Positions 8,025-17,807 of a stretch of DNA of 35,514 bases are shown here, one piece after another (the first letter of the stretch is position 1; every line of letters begins with the position of its first letter). The notes below the pieces were generated by a model. It was given only the letters and a program-made list of their open reading frames with translations, was not told the origin of the DNA and ran no database searches. The stretch is from Candidatus Magnetominusculus xianensis (lineage in GTDB: Bacteria > Nitrospirota > Thermodesulfovibrionia > Thermodesulfovibrionales > Magnetobacteriaceae): NCBI GenBank assembly GCA_001541255.1, contig LNQR01000023.1, positions 1-35,514 of the forward strand. Reading direction: 5' to 3'. The position numbers were made by a program, and so were the translations under genes.

Positions 8025-11000
8025 ATGTTTCCCGTGAATCAGAGTGTGCTGGGGGTGCGCCATGACAGTACGCAAATCTCGGCCTCTGCAGTAGATTTAT
8101 CAAGAACCATCTCCGGCATTGCCTCTGTTGCTGTCACTGCCTGTGGCATTGTGGTGCTTGTCGGCTGGATTTTTAACATTGAAGTCTTGACGAAACCTTA
8201 TTTAAGTCCTGTATCAATGAAGGCAAACACTGCCATTGCATTTGTCTTAACGGGTATATCATTGTGGTTGATACAAACAGACAGAGCCACAAGCCGGACG
8301 CGGTTTATTTCTAAGTCTTTTGCCCTGACTGCCGCTTTGACAGGATTTTTGACCCTCTTAGAATATATTTTTAGTTTTGATATCGGGATTGATCAGGCAT
8401 TGATTAATGACATTCCTAATCCTGTTATGACGTCAAGTCCTGGCAGGATGTCTCCGGTTACGGCAGTAGAATTCTTACTGCTTGGAACTGCCCTGTTTAT
8501 GATAGACACAGAATTACACAGGAGAATCAGACCGTCGCAGCTTCTTGCGATTGCCGCACTTGTGATTGGCATACTAAGTGTATTTGGTTATGTTTATAGC
8601 ATCAATTCATGGCTCAGACTATCACAAAAACTAACGGCCATTGCGTCACACACATCGATAGCATTTGTAGCAGCAGCAACAGGAATACTCCTTGCGCGGC
8701 CAGACAAGGGAATAATGATTTTTTTTGTTAAAGACAGCCCCGGCAGCGCAATAGCACGCCGTCTCTTTGCCGCCATGGCCCTGTCGCCTTTGTTGGTAGA
8801 AACTGTTCTAACCTTCGGCTGGCAATCAGGTTTTTATGACAGGCCGCAAATGGAGGCATTTCAAACCATCATCGTAACAATTATAGTAACCAGTATATTT
8901 TTACGCTCGGCCTTATCTATAAATAATTCTGATGATAAGCGCAGGCAGGCCGAAGAGGAAAGGGAAAGCGTGGCAAGGTTCCCGGCTGAAAATCCAAACC
9001 CTGTGATACGCATTTGCATCGGACTGAGCGTCCTCTATACGAACAAGGCTGCTAAGCCGCTGCTTGGCTATTTGGGTTTTCAGGACAAGGGAGATGGTTT
9101 GACTGCTGACAAAGATACATGGCTTCAGCTAATCACTGATGTGCTGGACTCAGGACAAGTGAAAACTGTTGAAATGCCCGTAAACGACAGGCTGTTTCGC
9201 TTTAGCGTGGCGCCCATACCCAATCATAACTATGTAAATCTTTACGGTTACGACATTTCTGAGGCAAAGGCAGCACAGAGTGCGCTCGACTACGAACGGA
9301 ATAAAATGCAAAACATCCTGGACAGTATGCAGGATTGTATTGTCCTTGTGCGGTGTGACCTTATGGTTGAATACGCAAACAACGCAGCCATCAGGGACTT
9401 TGGTCAATTTGAAACAAGAAAGTGCTACACGTATCTCAACGGCGCAGCGGAGCGCTGCCAGTGGTGCGAAATTAACAAGGTGTTTCTTGGTGAGATAATA
9501 CGCAGGGAATTTATCTCTCATCTGTCCGGCAAGACCTATGATGTAATTGAAACGCCTATAACAAATCTGGACGGCAGCATATCAAGACTGGGAATATTCC
9601 GCGATATAACCAAACGCAAGGATATGGAGAACAGATTACGGCTGTTCTCACAGGCGATAGAAGAGACAATTGACTGTGTACATATTGTCAATATGGAAGG
9701 GAAAATAATCTACACAAACAAGGCAGCCGCTCAGATGACCGGCTATTCCACAGAGGAAAGTATTGGCATGGATGTGGTTAAATTAGTTGCGGACAAGTAT
9801 TTTGCCGTAAATGTTATCATACCCTCTATCTATGTCAAAGGGGTATGGGAAGGTGAGATTTTATGCGAAAAGAAGGACGGCGCTCAATATATGGGATGGC
9901 TGGCTGCCAGCATAGTTAATAACTCTGACGGCAAGCCTGTTGCAATGATCGGAACGCTGCGCGATATAACATTGAGAAAAGAGATTGAAGAGGCCTGCCG
10001 GGCAGCCGAGGCAAATATGACAGCGCTTATGAACGCCATCACGGAAAGCGTCTGTCTCATTGATATAAACGGCAAATTTATCACGGCAAACGATACATTT
10101 GCAAGGCGTTTCAGTACAGACAAACAAAAAAATGTCAGCGATATTATTGGAACAAATTTCAGAGACCTGCTCACGCCAGATGTTTTTGAAGCAAAAAAGG
10201 GACACCTTGATGAGGTCATAAGCATGGGCTTACCGGTAACCTTTGAAAATATACGGGGTGAATCTACCTGTTTAACCAATATGTATCCTGTTTTCGACAG
10301 TGAACACAATGTCAGAGGCATAGCCATATACGCAAGCGATATAACGCTGCGCAAGAAATATGAGAATTATTTACTGCAATCTATCAAGGAAAAAGAGATG
10401 CTCATGCGGGAAATCCATCACCGTGTCAAGAACAACCTGCAAATAGTTGCAGGACTTATTGGGCTTCAACTCAATTACATAACAGATGAGACCTACAAGG
10501 CAATGTTTAACGAAACAAGGAATAGAATTAAGTCTATCGCCCTGGTTCACGATAAACTCTACGGCTCAAAAGGGCTTGCCGATGTTGATTTTAAAAAATA
10601 CATATTAAGTCTTTCAAATGACCTGTTCAGCTCTTTCGGCGTTGACAGAGGCAGTGTGACGTTAAACCTGTCAATAGAAAATGTCATAATCGGTGTAGAT
10701 ATTGCAGTTCCATGTGGGTTGATTGTAAATGAACTTTTTACAAATATCTTAAAGTATGCCTTCCCGGACAAAATAATCGGCAAAATTGATATATCTATTG
10801 ACGCCAAAGAAAACGGTAAATTTGAGATGGTAATATCGGACAACGGCGTTGGTTTCCCAGAAGATGTGGACTTCAGACACACAAAAAGTTTGGGGCTGCA
10901 CATAGTGAATATACTGGTAAGACAAATCAGTGGGACAATCGAATTAGACAGGACGCACGGCACTAAGTTTATAATCCAATTTGAAAGTCAGTCTAAGTAA
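8025..11000 (+). CDS. Membrane-bound multi-PAS sensor histidine kinase (HisKA_2 type)
   Basis: This 991-aa kinase has an integral membrane input domain with about eight hydrophobic helices between residues 30 and 295. About four PAS domains follow, at roughly 310-415, 425-530, 538-655 and 660-780. The transmitter contains EIHHRVKNNLQ with the probable phospho-accepting His at 799, characteristic of the HisKA_2 family. It ends in an HATPase domain with an N box (VNELFTNILKYAF) and a G1 box (ISDNGVGFP). The second PAS has Cys467, Cys478 and Cys481 in a CY-x9-CxxC arrangement, seen in some PAS kinases. The start has a good GGGAGG site. The REC-GGDEF gene begins 18 nt downstream, so the two are very likely a kinase-regulator pair. 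The signal is unknown; the membrane domain could sense a hydrophobic ligand or membrane redox state. Confidence 0.9.
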   Translation: MFPVNQSVLGVRHDSTQISASAVDLSRTISGIASVAVTACGIVVLVGWIFNIEVLTKPYLSPVSMKANTAIAFVLTGISLWLIQTDRATSRTRFISKSFALTAALTGFLTLLEYIFSFDIGIDQALINDIPNPVMTSSPGRMSPVTAVEFLLLGTALFMIDTELHRRIRPSQLLAIAALVIGILSVFGYVYSINSWLRLSQKLTAIASHTSIAFVAAATGILLARPDKGIMIFFVKDSPGSAIARRLFAAMALSPLLVETVLTFGWQSGFYDRPQMEAFQTIIVTIIVTSIFLRSALSINNSDDKRRQAEEERESVARFPAENPNPVIRICIGLSVLYTNKAAKPLLGYLGFQDKGDGLTADKDTWLQLITDVLDSGQVKTVEMPVNDRLFRFSVAPIPNHNYVNLYGYDISEAKAAQSALDYERNKMQNILDSMQDCIVLVRCDLMVEYANNAAIRDFGQFETRKCYTYLNGAAERCQWCEINKVFLGEIIRREFISHLSGKTYDVIETPITNLDGSISRLGIFRDITKRKDMENRLRLFSQAIEETIDCVHIVNMEGKIIYTNKAAAQMTGYSTEESIGMDVVKLVADKYFAVNVIIPSIYVKGVWEGEILCEKKDGAQYMGWLAASIVNNSDGKPVAMIGTLRDITLRKEIEEACRAAEANMTALMNAITESVCLIDINGKFITANDTFARRFSTDKQKNVSDIIGTNFRDLLTPDVFEAKKGHLDEVISMGLPVTFENIRGESTCLTNMYPVFDSEHNVRGIAIYASDITLRKKYENYLLQSIKEKEMLMREIHHRVKNNLQIVAGLIGLQLNYITDETYKAMFNETRNRIKSIALVHDKLYGSKGLADVDFKKYILSLSNDLFSSFGVDRGSVTLNLSIENVIIGVDIAVPCGLIVNELFTNILKYAFPDKIIGKIDISIDAKENGKFEMVISDNGVGFPEDVDFRHTKSLGLHIVNILVRQISGTIELDRTHGTKFIIQFESQSK

Positions 11001-11018
11001 AAGGAGTTTTAAAACATT

Positions 11019-12320
11019 ATGAAACGAATTATGATTGTAGAGGACGAGGGGATTAGCAGCGCATACATACAGGCCACGCTGGAACAGATAGGATATACTG
11101 TAACATCGGCAGTGTTTACCTCAGAGGAGGCTGTAATAAAGGCAGAGCAGGACAGGCCAGACCTGGTCCTCATGGATATACAAATCCAGGGGGCAATGGA
11201 CGGCATTGAGACCGCCTGTGAAATTCAGACGCGCTTTAATATCCCCATAGTTTATCTCACCGCCCACTCGGACGAGGCTACGTTGGAACGGGCAAAGCTA
11301 TCAGAGCCTTTTGGTTATGTGATAAAACCGTTTGAAGACAAAGACCTGAAGACCAACATCGAAATAGCCCTGTATAAACACAAAATGGAAAGCAAGCTCA
11401 AAGAACTGGCTCACTACGATTACCTGACAGGACTTCCCAACCGCGCTCTGTTTTTTGACCGCCTTGACCAGGCCCTGAAACAGGCAAAACGCACTAACAG
11501 AGATGTTGCCCTGCTTATGATAGACCTTGACGGTTTTAAATGTATTAACGACATAATGGGGCACGACGCAGGGGATATGGTATTAATAGAGGTAGGCAAG
11601 AGACTAAAACACCAGATACGTGACTCAGACACACTGGCCCGTTTTGGCGGCGATGAGTTCGTGATTGTCCTTACGAATCTCTCCGACAGAAGGGACGCAG
11701 AGACGCTTGCCCTAAAGACACTCGTGGCAATAGGGAAGCCGTTCCATTTCAACACCCCGTACTGCGCCATAGGCGCCAGCATAGGGATAAGTTTTTATCC
11801 GATGGACGGTTACGATTCAGAATCACTGTTGAAAAAGGCAGACGCAGCAATGTATCGTGCTAAGGAAAACGGTAAAAATAACTTTAAATTATTTAATGAT
11901 ATACACAAAAAAGTCAATGGAGATATAAAGACGGCGCTGTCTGTCGCATTAACATTTGTATCAGGGCATAAGACAACCTGGGGACATACCGACTGGCTTG
12001 AGCTTTTAATGTCTCTTAAAGAAAATGGATTTTTTGTTTCAAAGACGGTTGAGCCATACGTTGGGGCAATCATAGAGACACTAAAAAAGTTCTACTTGCT
12101 GCAGCCGCCTCCGGCAGGAAAAATTGATGATATCATGTCCCAGCTTTGTAACGAAGCCGCTGATTTCATCGTGACAAACAATGGGATTTGGACAATACAG
12201 GACTGGAAGGCATTTTTAACTACGCTTGAGTTAAAGGGAATAGCGCTGAATGAAAACGCAGCATTACTGTTATTTGACATTATCGAAGCCACTAAGTCAC
12301 TCTATATTTTATGCTGTTGA
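11019..12320 (+). CDS. Response regulator with diguanylate cyclase (REC-GGDEF) and unknown C-terminal domain
   Basis: The receiver domain (residues 1-120) has the acidic pair at 8-9, the phosphorylated Asp53, Thr81 and Lys103. The GGDEF domain (about 130-295) has an intact active site RFGGDEF (GGDEF at 210-214), and RDSD at 201-204 fits the RxxD inhibitory c-di-GMP site. It should therefore make cyclic di-GMP on phosphorylation and be feedback inhibited. The last ~135 residues (about 298-433) form a mostly helical region that is neither EAL nor HD-GYP and which I do not recognise. The gene follows the histidine kinase by 18 nt, so that kinase is the likely phosphodonor. A GGAG site lies 12 nt before the ATG, slightly far. 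Confidence 0.92.
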   Translation: MKRIMIVEDEGISSAYIQATLEQIGYTVTSAVFTSEEAVIKAEQDRPDLVLMDIQIQGAMDGIETACEIQTRFNIPIVYLTAHSDEATLERAKLSEPFGYVIKPFEDKDLKTNIEIALYKHKMESKLKELAHYDYLTGLPNRALFFDRLDQALKQAKRTNRDVALLMIDLDGFKCINDIMGHDAGDMVLIEVGKRLKHQIRDSDTLARFGGDEFVIVLTNLSDRRDAETLALKTLVAIGKPFHFNTPYCAIGASIGISFYPMDGYDSESLLKKADAAMYRAKENGKNNFKLFNDIHKKVNGDIKTALSVALTFVSGHKTTWGHTDWLELLMSLKENGFFVSKTVEPYVGAIIETLKKFYLLQPPPAGKIDDIMSQLCNEAADFIVTNNGIWTIQDWKAFLTTLELKGIALNENAALLLFDIIEATKSLYILCC

Positions 12321-12332
12321 GGATTGCCGTTG

Positions 12333-12475
12333 CAGGGCAAACGCACTATATGCGGTCAATCCAGCGAACCAGACTGCGTAATAATAGAAAACCAGCCAGC
12401 ACCCCATGGAATCAAGGAAAGTGTCGGTCAGAGCTTAGGCAATTTCTGCCTAAATTTTCAAATACGTTTGCCCTG
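12333..12475. repeat. 143-bp segment bounded by perfect 11-bp inverted repeats
   Basis: CAGGGCAAACG (12333-12343) and CGTTTGCCCTG (12465-12475) are perfect reverse complements and enclose 121 nt in the gap between two convergent genes. No clear target-site duplication is seen on either side. It could be a small MITE-like element or a long RNA stem. A second, smaller hairpin lies inside it. Confidence 0.4.
12435..12459. terminator. Possible terminator hairpin between convergent genes
   Basis: TTAGGCA (12435-12441), a 5-nt loop and TGCCTAA (12447-12453) are followed by ATTTTC. The stem is short and only three of seven pairs are GC, and the T tract is interrupted. It sits where a bidirectional terminator would be expected, between the GGDEF gene (+) and the chemoreceptor gene (-). 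Confidence 0.35.
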
Positions 12476-12479
12476 GGGC

Positions 12480-14102
12480 TTATTTAAGACCCTTAGAGTT
12501 AAAGAAGCTCATGTATTTTTTATCTGTGCCGACTATATGTTCAGCAAGCCATTTCTTGAGGAAACTCATTATATCAAGCGTTAATCCACCACGGCCTTCT
12601 TTAAATTTTTGCTGGACTTCAAGGGCTTGCTGTACAAATTTATGGTGTTGAGCGATGTGTGCATCACTATCCTGTTTTGGATAGCCAAGCCTCTTCATCT
12701 CTTGTTCTTCATCTTTAAAATGTGTCGCAGTGTACTCTATAAGGTCGCCCAATATATCACCAAGAATCTGAGTGCCAAGGCCCAGCTTCATGGCCGCGTG
12801 AAGTTTGTTTATCAGATGTATTAACTCTTTATGATCGTCATCATATTTTTTTACGCCGACGCTGTAGCTGGTATGCCAGCTCATCAGGTCTGGTACGGAG
12901 TTAATTTTTGCTCCAATGTCTTCAATACACATTGACTTTCCCGAGAATTTGTACTGACATAAGACATCTTGCATCTTTTTTACAATATTGTCTGATAATT
13001 CCCCGGCGGCAGAGGCAGTTCTCTGTGCATTTGAGGTAACAGTGTTCGATAACAGAGATATATGCTCCATTGTCCTTGATATCTCCTCTGTCGTAGCCGA
13101 TTGTTGTTCAGTTGCAGCGGCTATACGTGTTATTTTCTCTGATACGTCATCGTTCGTTTGAACGATCTCAACAAGCGTGGTACCCGCCTGATTAATGAAT
13201 TCCGCACCGCTGGACACCTCCTGAGATGCCTCATTCATTGAATCAACGGCGCTGACCGTACTCTCTTGTATTGTTAATATCATCTCTGAAATCTCTTTTG
13301 TTGCAGTTGAGGTTTTCTCCGCAAGTTTTCTCACCTCATCTGCCACAACAGCAAACCCACGTCCTTGTTCTCCTGCCCTTGCAGCTTCGATTGCAGCATT
13401 TAAGGCAAGGAGATTCGTCTGCTCTGCAATGTCATTGATGACCTGGATTATTTCACCGATTTGCCTGGACTTCTCCCCAAGGGCCTGCACCACCCTTTGA
13501 GAGTCTTCTGTTCTTTGCTTAATACTGTTCATGCTCTTAATTGTCTTATCTACCACGTCTTTACCACGAGTGGCAAACTCGGATGCCCTTTTTGCAGATT
13601 CAGAGGCTATAACCGCATTGGCTGCGGAATCAGCAGTTGTTTCCTTCATCTGAACCATTGAATTGACGATTTGCTCTATTTGCTCGGTTTGATTTACGGC
13701 ATTTCTGGCGGTCTCAGTGGATAACTCATGCAGTTCGTCAGAAGAGGACGACACACGCTCATTAAGCATCGAAATATCCTCAATCATTGAGGTTAATTTT
13801 GCAGCCAATTTGTTATATGTCTTTGCAGCCTCACCAAGTTCTCCAGTGGCACGTTCGTCTAATTTCTGAGATATGTCAGCGCCTGATGCAGTAAACGATT
13901 TAAAATTTATGAGCGTCTTCATGAGTTTATTGAGACCTGATTTTACAGAAAACATCACGCCAACACCAGCTGCAAGTATGATTATCGCAAAGACAAGATA
14001 TGCCGTTCCATTAGTTTCATTGATATAACCCCAAACTCCAAGCCCTGCCCCCATCAGTATTATTAATAAAAAACCGGCTGTGACCTTTGCACCAATTGCC
14101 AT
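12480..14102 (-). CDS. Chemoreceptor (methyl-accepting protein) with C-terminal haemerythrin domain
   Basis: Two membrane helices (about residues 8-27 and 34-52) are separated by only a few residues, so there is essentially no periplasmic sensor. A HAMP-like linker (52-105) leads to the signalling coiled coil, whose hairpin tip around residues 222-262 ([19 protein letters not shown], then QGRGF) is diagnostic of MCPs. Residues about 405-535 are a haemerythrin domain with all di-iron ligands in register: His424, His461, Glu465, His482, His486, His522 and Asp527. The architecture matches DcrH of Desulfovibrio, an oxygen or redox receptor for aerotaxis, so this protein probably senses O2 in the cytoplasm. 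The start has an AGGAGGG site 8 nt upstream. It diverges from the free bacteriohaemerythrin gene. No che genes are in the window. Confidence 0.93.
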   Translation of the reverse strand: MAIGAKVTAGFLLIILMGAGLGVWGYINETNGTAYLVFAIIILAAGVGVMFSVKSGLNKLMKTLINFKSFTASGADISQKLDERATGELGEAAKTYNKLAAKLTSMIEDISMLNERVSSSSDELHELSTETARNAVNQTEQIEQIVNSMVQMKETTADSAANAVIASESAKRASEFATRGKDVVDKTIKSMNSIKQRTEDSQRVVQALGEKSRQIGEIIQVINDIAEQTNLLALNAAIEAARAGEQGRGFAVVADEVRKLAEKTSTATKEISEMILTIQESTVSAVDSMNEASQEVSSGAEFINQAGTTLVEIVQTNDDVSEKITRIAAATEQQSATTEEISRTMEHISLLSNTVTSNAQRTASAAGELSDNIVKKMQDVLCQYKFSGKSMCIEDIGAKINSVPDLMSWHTSYSVGVKKYDDDHKELIHLINKLHAAMKLGLGTQILGDILGDLIEYTATHFKDEEQEMKRLGYPKQDSDAHIAQHHKFVQQALEVQQKFKEGRGGLTLDIMSFLKKWLAEHIVGTDKKYMSFFNSKGLK

Positions 14103-14323
14103 ATATATAACCCTCCTAAGATTTATCGCTTGCCAAAACGCTTTGCATCAAGCGCTGCAATATCATATTAGCCTTTATCACAACATCATTTTCATTATAA
14201 CATATTGACTTTAAAGTTTTTAACAAATTGTGCTATTATATCGGTGGGAATAAGGGGTCTGCGATGACGGGTGTGGCTGTGCGCCGATCAATAGAGCATG
14301 ACCCAAGAATAAGGAGGGACGCA
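14103..14323. promoter_or_regulatory. Shared divergent regulatory region of two haemerythrin genes
   Basis: The 221 nt between the divergent chemoreceptor and bacteriohaemerythrin genes are AT-rich around 14185-14240 and must hold both promoters. A TATAAT on the - strand (complement of 14194-14199) could be a -10 box for the chemoreceptor. TTGACT (14205-14210) and TATTAT (14234-14239) are on the + strand but 23 nt apart, too far for one promoter. No clear shared operator is seen. Confidence 0.3.
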
Positions 14324-14749
14324 ATGGAAATACAGTGGAGTGACAGCCTGGCAACAGGCGTCGATAAAATCGACAATCAGCATAAAGAGATATTCGCACG
14401 CATCAGCTCACTAATCAACCTGGACATAGAGAACATGGAATTTGAAAAAAGGGAAGTTGAACTACATAAAGTCCTGAGATTCCTCGGAGGTTACGTCATC
14501 GACCATTTCAAAACTGAAGAGGAATTTATGACCCGCTACCACTATCCAAACTACGACGACCATAAAAAAGAACACATGGAGTTTCTTAAAAGCTACTCAG
14601 CGCTTGTACGCATGTTTGAAAAAGATGGGGCTACAGACCTCATAGTAACGGCAACTCAAAATCAGGCCGTTGACTGGCTTGTTAAGCATATCAAAGATAC
14701 TGATCAGAAAATGGCCTATTATCTGAAACCAAAGATGCAAAAGACGTAA
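14324..14749 (+). CDS. Bacteriohaemerythrin
   Basis: A free di-iron oxygen-binding protein of 141 aa, the normal family length. I chose the ATG at 14324 because AAGGAGG at 14311-14317 lies 6 nt before it and the product then begins MEIQWSDSLATGVDKID, the canonical N-terminus; the frame is open further upstream to 14228 but that part is not conserved-looking. Ligands are His20, His61, Glu65, His80, His84, His122 and Asp127, a complete set with standard spacing. Likely roles are oxygen scavenging, storage or delivery in microaerobic conditions. Its divergent neighbour carries the same domain on a chemoreceptor, and complex I genes follow on the other strand with only 15 nt between the convergent stops. 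Confidence 0.93.
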   Translation: MEIQWSDSLATGVDKIDNQHKEIFARISSLINLDIENMEFEKREVELHKVLRFLGGYVIDHFKTEEEFMTRYHYPNYDDHKKEHMEFLKSYSALVRMFEKDGATDLIVTATQNQAVDWLVKHIKDTDQKMAYYLKPKMQKT

Positions 14750-14764
14750 GACTTTACGGCCTAT

Positions 14765-16198
14765 CTACGGTAAGATTCTCTCAACGGCGGCCCTGGCGAA
14801 TTCTAAGAAGCGCCCGGGCATAACCCCAATCATAAGGACAAATACGGCAGACACGGCAAGCGATACGCTCAGGGTGTTTGAATGGACTAGTTCTGTCCCC
14901 GGTCTCTCAGATTCCTTCATATACATATACATCACGATTCTCAGATAGAAAAATGCTGAAATGACACTGAATATGACGGCTAATATCGTAAGCCACAGAT
15001 AACCGCTCTTCACGGCAGACATAAACACATAGAACTTCCCAATAAACCCCGCCATCGGTGGTATCCCCGTAAGAGAAAACATAAATATCAGCATAGTCCC
15101 GCCCACTATGGGGTGCGTCCTGCCAAGCCCGGCAAAGTCACTAATCTGCAACACCTTGAAATCCTTCGTGTTTAACAGCAGCACTACAGTAAATGCCCCT
15201 ATATTCATAAATGTGTATATAAGCAGGTAGTTCATCGTTGCTGACAGACCCTCCGGCTGTCCCGCTATTATGCCTATCAACGCGTATCCGGCGTGGGCTA
15301 CTGATGAGTAGGCCAGCATTCTCTTTATATTTGTCTGCACAAGGGCCATTACATTCCCTACACACATGGTAAGTATCGACAGCGCTATCAACATCGAAGA
15401 CCACTCCACTGACAATTGTGCAAAGGCATACAAAAACACCCTTCCCAATACGGCAAACCCCGCCGCCTTCGGCCCTATCGACATGAAGGCCGTCACAGGC
15501 GTAGGCGCGCCTTCGTAAACGTCCGGCGCCCACATATGAAACGGCACTGCCGCTATTTTAAACGCAAATGCCGAGACAATCAGCACTAAGGCTATCGCTG
15601 CCATTGGGTTTCCAGTTACATCGTGGCCTGCTATATATACGGCTATTGTTTTTAAGTCCATTGAGCCTGTAACACCGTATATAAGCGATATTCCATAGAG
15701 AAGCAGTGCGGTAGAAAAACCGCCGGTAAGGAAGTACTTGACCGCTGCCTCGGTTGATTTTGTGTCATGCCTGATAAATCCGGCAAGGACATATGTACTC
15801 AAGGCCATCAGCTCAAGCCCCAGATACAGGGTTATCAGATTGCCCGCCGAGGCCATTATCATCATCCCACAGGTTGAAAACACCAGCAGACAGTAGTACT
15901 CACCACGAAATGAGTCCTCGGTCTTGAGGTATCTTACAGAAATCAGAACCGACAATATCAGATTCACAAAAAAGATGACCTTAAAAAAGAAACTATACCC
16001 GTCTAAAATAAACATCCCGTTAAATAATACGCCAAAAGATGAGAATTTTAATGATAAAAAGGCTGCAAAGGCGCCCAGCAACGCCAGCACTGCCACTACC
16101 TCCTTTCTCTTTACAAAGGCCTCCACGATCAACAGGACAAGCCCCAGCGATGCTACCATTATCTCTGGAAGAAGCGGCCTTAGTTCAGAAATCTGCAT
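14765..16198 (-). CDS. nuoN: NADH-quinone oxidoreductase subunit N
   Basis: An antiporter-like, proton-pumping membrane subunit of complex I with about 14 helices and 477 aa, the expected length. The motif KRMLAYSSVAHAGY (around residues 285-300) and a conserved Lys/His-containing region upstream (FHMWAPDVYEGAPTPV, ~210-225) are typical of the Mrp/Nuo antiporter family. The start is supported by a GGAGG site just upstream. It is the last gene of the nuo operon, 45 nt after nuoM, and converges with the bacteriohaemerythrin gene. Confidence 0.96.
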   Translation of the reverse strand: MQISELRPLLPEIMVASLGLVLLIVEAFVKRKEVVAVLALLGAFAAFLSLKFSSFGVLFNGMFILDGYSFFFKVIFFVNLILSVLISVRYLKTEDSFRGEYYCLLVFSTCGMMIMASAGNLITLYLGLELMALSTYVLAGFIRHDTKSTEAAVKYFLTGGFSTALLLYGISLIYGVTGSMDLKTIAVYIAGHDVTGNPMAAIALVLIVSAFAFKIAAVPFHMWAPDVYEGAPTPVTAFMSIGPKAAGFAVLGRVFLYAFAQLSVEWSSMLIALSILTMCVGNVMALVQTNIKRMLAYSSVAHAGYALIGIIAGQPEGLSATMNYLLIYTFMNIGAFTVVLLLNTKDFKVLQISDFAGLGRTHPIVGGTMLIFMFSLTGIPPMAGFIGKFYVFMSAVKSGYLWLTILAVIFSVISAFFYLRIVMYMYMKESERPGTELVHSNTLSVSLAVSAVFVLMIGVMPGRFLEFARAAVERILP

Positions 16199-16243
16199 TT
16201 ATCCTCCACACTCTGTCCTTATCCATAATCTTTTCATAGTCCT

Positions 16244-17773
16244 CTATTTTAGTGTGTGAATAAGCGTCGTGTGCATATTCCCGCCCTTTAGCTTACCCAG
16301 CAGCTGCGCAACGCTTACATCCATAAAGCCCGTGAATACGCTTGGATAGACCCCTATCCAAAACACAAGTATCAGAAGCGGCACAAGGGTTATCATCTCC
16401 CTAAGCGTTATATCGCCTAACCCCGCAATCTTCTCGTTTACGTCCGTATAAAATACCCTTTGATACAGCCACAACATATATACAGCCCCTATGATAACCC
16501 CCGTTGCCGACAATATGCCAGCCGTCTTATTTGCCGTAAACCCGCCAAGGATTATCAGAAACTCCCCAACGAAACCGTTCGTGGCGGGAAGCCCGACAGA
16601 CGCAAACGTAAAGACCATAAAGAAGGCCGCAAACACCGGCATAACGTCTGCCAGCCCGCCATAGTCTGCGATTTCCCTCGTATGGCTCCTTTCATACACC
16701 ATACCGACACACAAAAATAATCCTCCGGTGATTACACCGTGATTTATCATCTGAAGAATCCCGCCTTCCATGCCCTGCATATTAAGGCTGAATATCCCCA
16801 GCGTTACAAATCCCATGTGGCTTACCGAACTGTACGCTATGAGCCTCTTTAAATCTGTCTGTGAGAGACATATTATGCCGCCGTATATTATGCCTATGAC
16901 AGAGAGGGCTATCATCACCGGGGCCATCGACTGCGAGGCATCGGGAAACATAGGCAGTGAAAATCTGAGAAATCCATAAGCGCCCATCTTAATAAGTATG
17001 GCCGCCAGTATGACGCTGCCCGCCGTAGGCGCCTCTGTATGCGCGTCTGGAAGCCACGTATGTACCGGAAACATGGGAACCTTTACGGCAAATGCGGCAA
17101 AAAATGCCCAGAATAATAGCATCTGCATATTCGCAGGCAACTGTGTGTTCATAAGCCTGACCATGTCAAATGTCCCCGTTGTCAGGTAAATTGCAATCAC
17201 ACCTAAAAGCATCAGGACGCTTCCTGTCAAGGTATAAAGGAAAAACTTTATCGCCGCATACAGTCTGTTCGGCCCGCCCCATATACCTATTAACAGATAC
17301 ATCGGTATCAGCATAGCCTCCCAAAACATGTAAAACAAAAACATATCCAAGGCAGAAAATACCCCTATCATCGCCCCTTCTATTAACAGAATGGCGATAT
17401 AAAACTCCTTTACCTTGTCCTTTACTGATGTCCACGATACCATCACACACAATATCGCAACTATGGCCGAAAGCAGCACAAACAATACGCTTATGCCGTC
17501 AACCCCGACGTAGTAGTTTATATTCCATGCCTTAATCCACTCGTACTGCGCAACGAACTGCATTTGAGCGCTCGTCTTATCGAAATTCGTAAATAACGGC
17601 GTCACACCAATAAGGTTGGCAACAGTGGCAAGAAGGGCAAACCATCTTATCGCCGAATGCCGTTCCTTGTTTATAAACAGCATGGCAAGCGCCGCTATCA
17701 CTGGCAGAACAATCGCCACAGTCAACACATATGACTGGCCAAGCGCTACTGGGCATACCGTATTTGCGTTCAT
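16244..17773 (-). CDS. nuoM: NADH-quinone oxidoreductase subunit M
   Basis: Second antiporter-like proton-pumping subunit, 509 aa, all hydrophobic helices. Diagnostic stretches are FPVHTWLPDAHTEAPTAGS (about residues 236-254), ILIKMGAYGFLRF and KRLIAYSSVSHMGF (around 310-323), which include the conserved lysines and histidines of the proton channel. The N-terminus begins slightly differently from usual (MNANTVCPVALGQSY), but no better start is visible. It sits between nuoL and nuoN in the standard order, 34 nt after nuoL. Confidence 0.96.
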   Translation of the reverse strand: MNANTVCPVALGQSYVLTVAIVLPVIAALAMLFINKERHSAIRWFALLATVANLIGVTPLFTNFDKTSAQMQFVAQYEWIKAWNINYYVGVDGISVLFVLLSAIVAILCVMVSWTSVKDKVKEFYIAILLIEGAMIGVFSALDMFLFYMFWEAMLIPMYLLIGIWGGPNRLYAAIKFFLYTLTGSVLMLLGVIAIYLTTGTFDMVRLMNTQLPANMQMLLFWAFFAAFAVKVPMFPVHTWLPDAHTEAPTAGSVILAAILIKMGAYGFLRFSLPMFPDASQSMAPVMIALSVIGIIYGGIICLSQTDLKRLIAYSSVSHMGFVTLGIFSLNMQGMEGGILQMINHGVITGGLFLCVGMVYERSHTREIADYGGLADVMPVFAAFFMVFTFASVGLPATNGFVGEFLIILGGFTANKTAGILSATGVIIGAVYMLWLYQRVFYTDVNEKIAGLGDITLREMITLVPLLILVFWIGVYPSVFTGFMDVSVAQLLGKLKGGNMHTTLIHTLK

Positions 17774-17807
17774 GCGCTTAATGTCCCTTTTCTTATCATT
17801 TTTCTTA

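Noticed and set aside
9150..9521. Long open frames on the - strand within the histidine kinase gene (also 9861-10354 and 10559-10963)
   Set aside because: They are fully antisense to a gene with clear PAS and kinase domains and have no conserved features.
12324..12584. An 86-codon open frame on the + strand after the GGDEF gene
   Set aside because: It runs antisense into the chemoreceptor's 3' end, covers the inverted-repeat segment, has no ribosome site and no protein-like pattern.
14103..14160. Sigma-28 (flagellar) promoter before the chemoreceptor gene, based on a GCGATAA on the - strand
   Set aside because: The matching upstream box is CAAA and lies about 4 nt too close for the TAAA-N15-GCCGATAA pattern.
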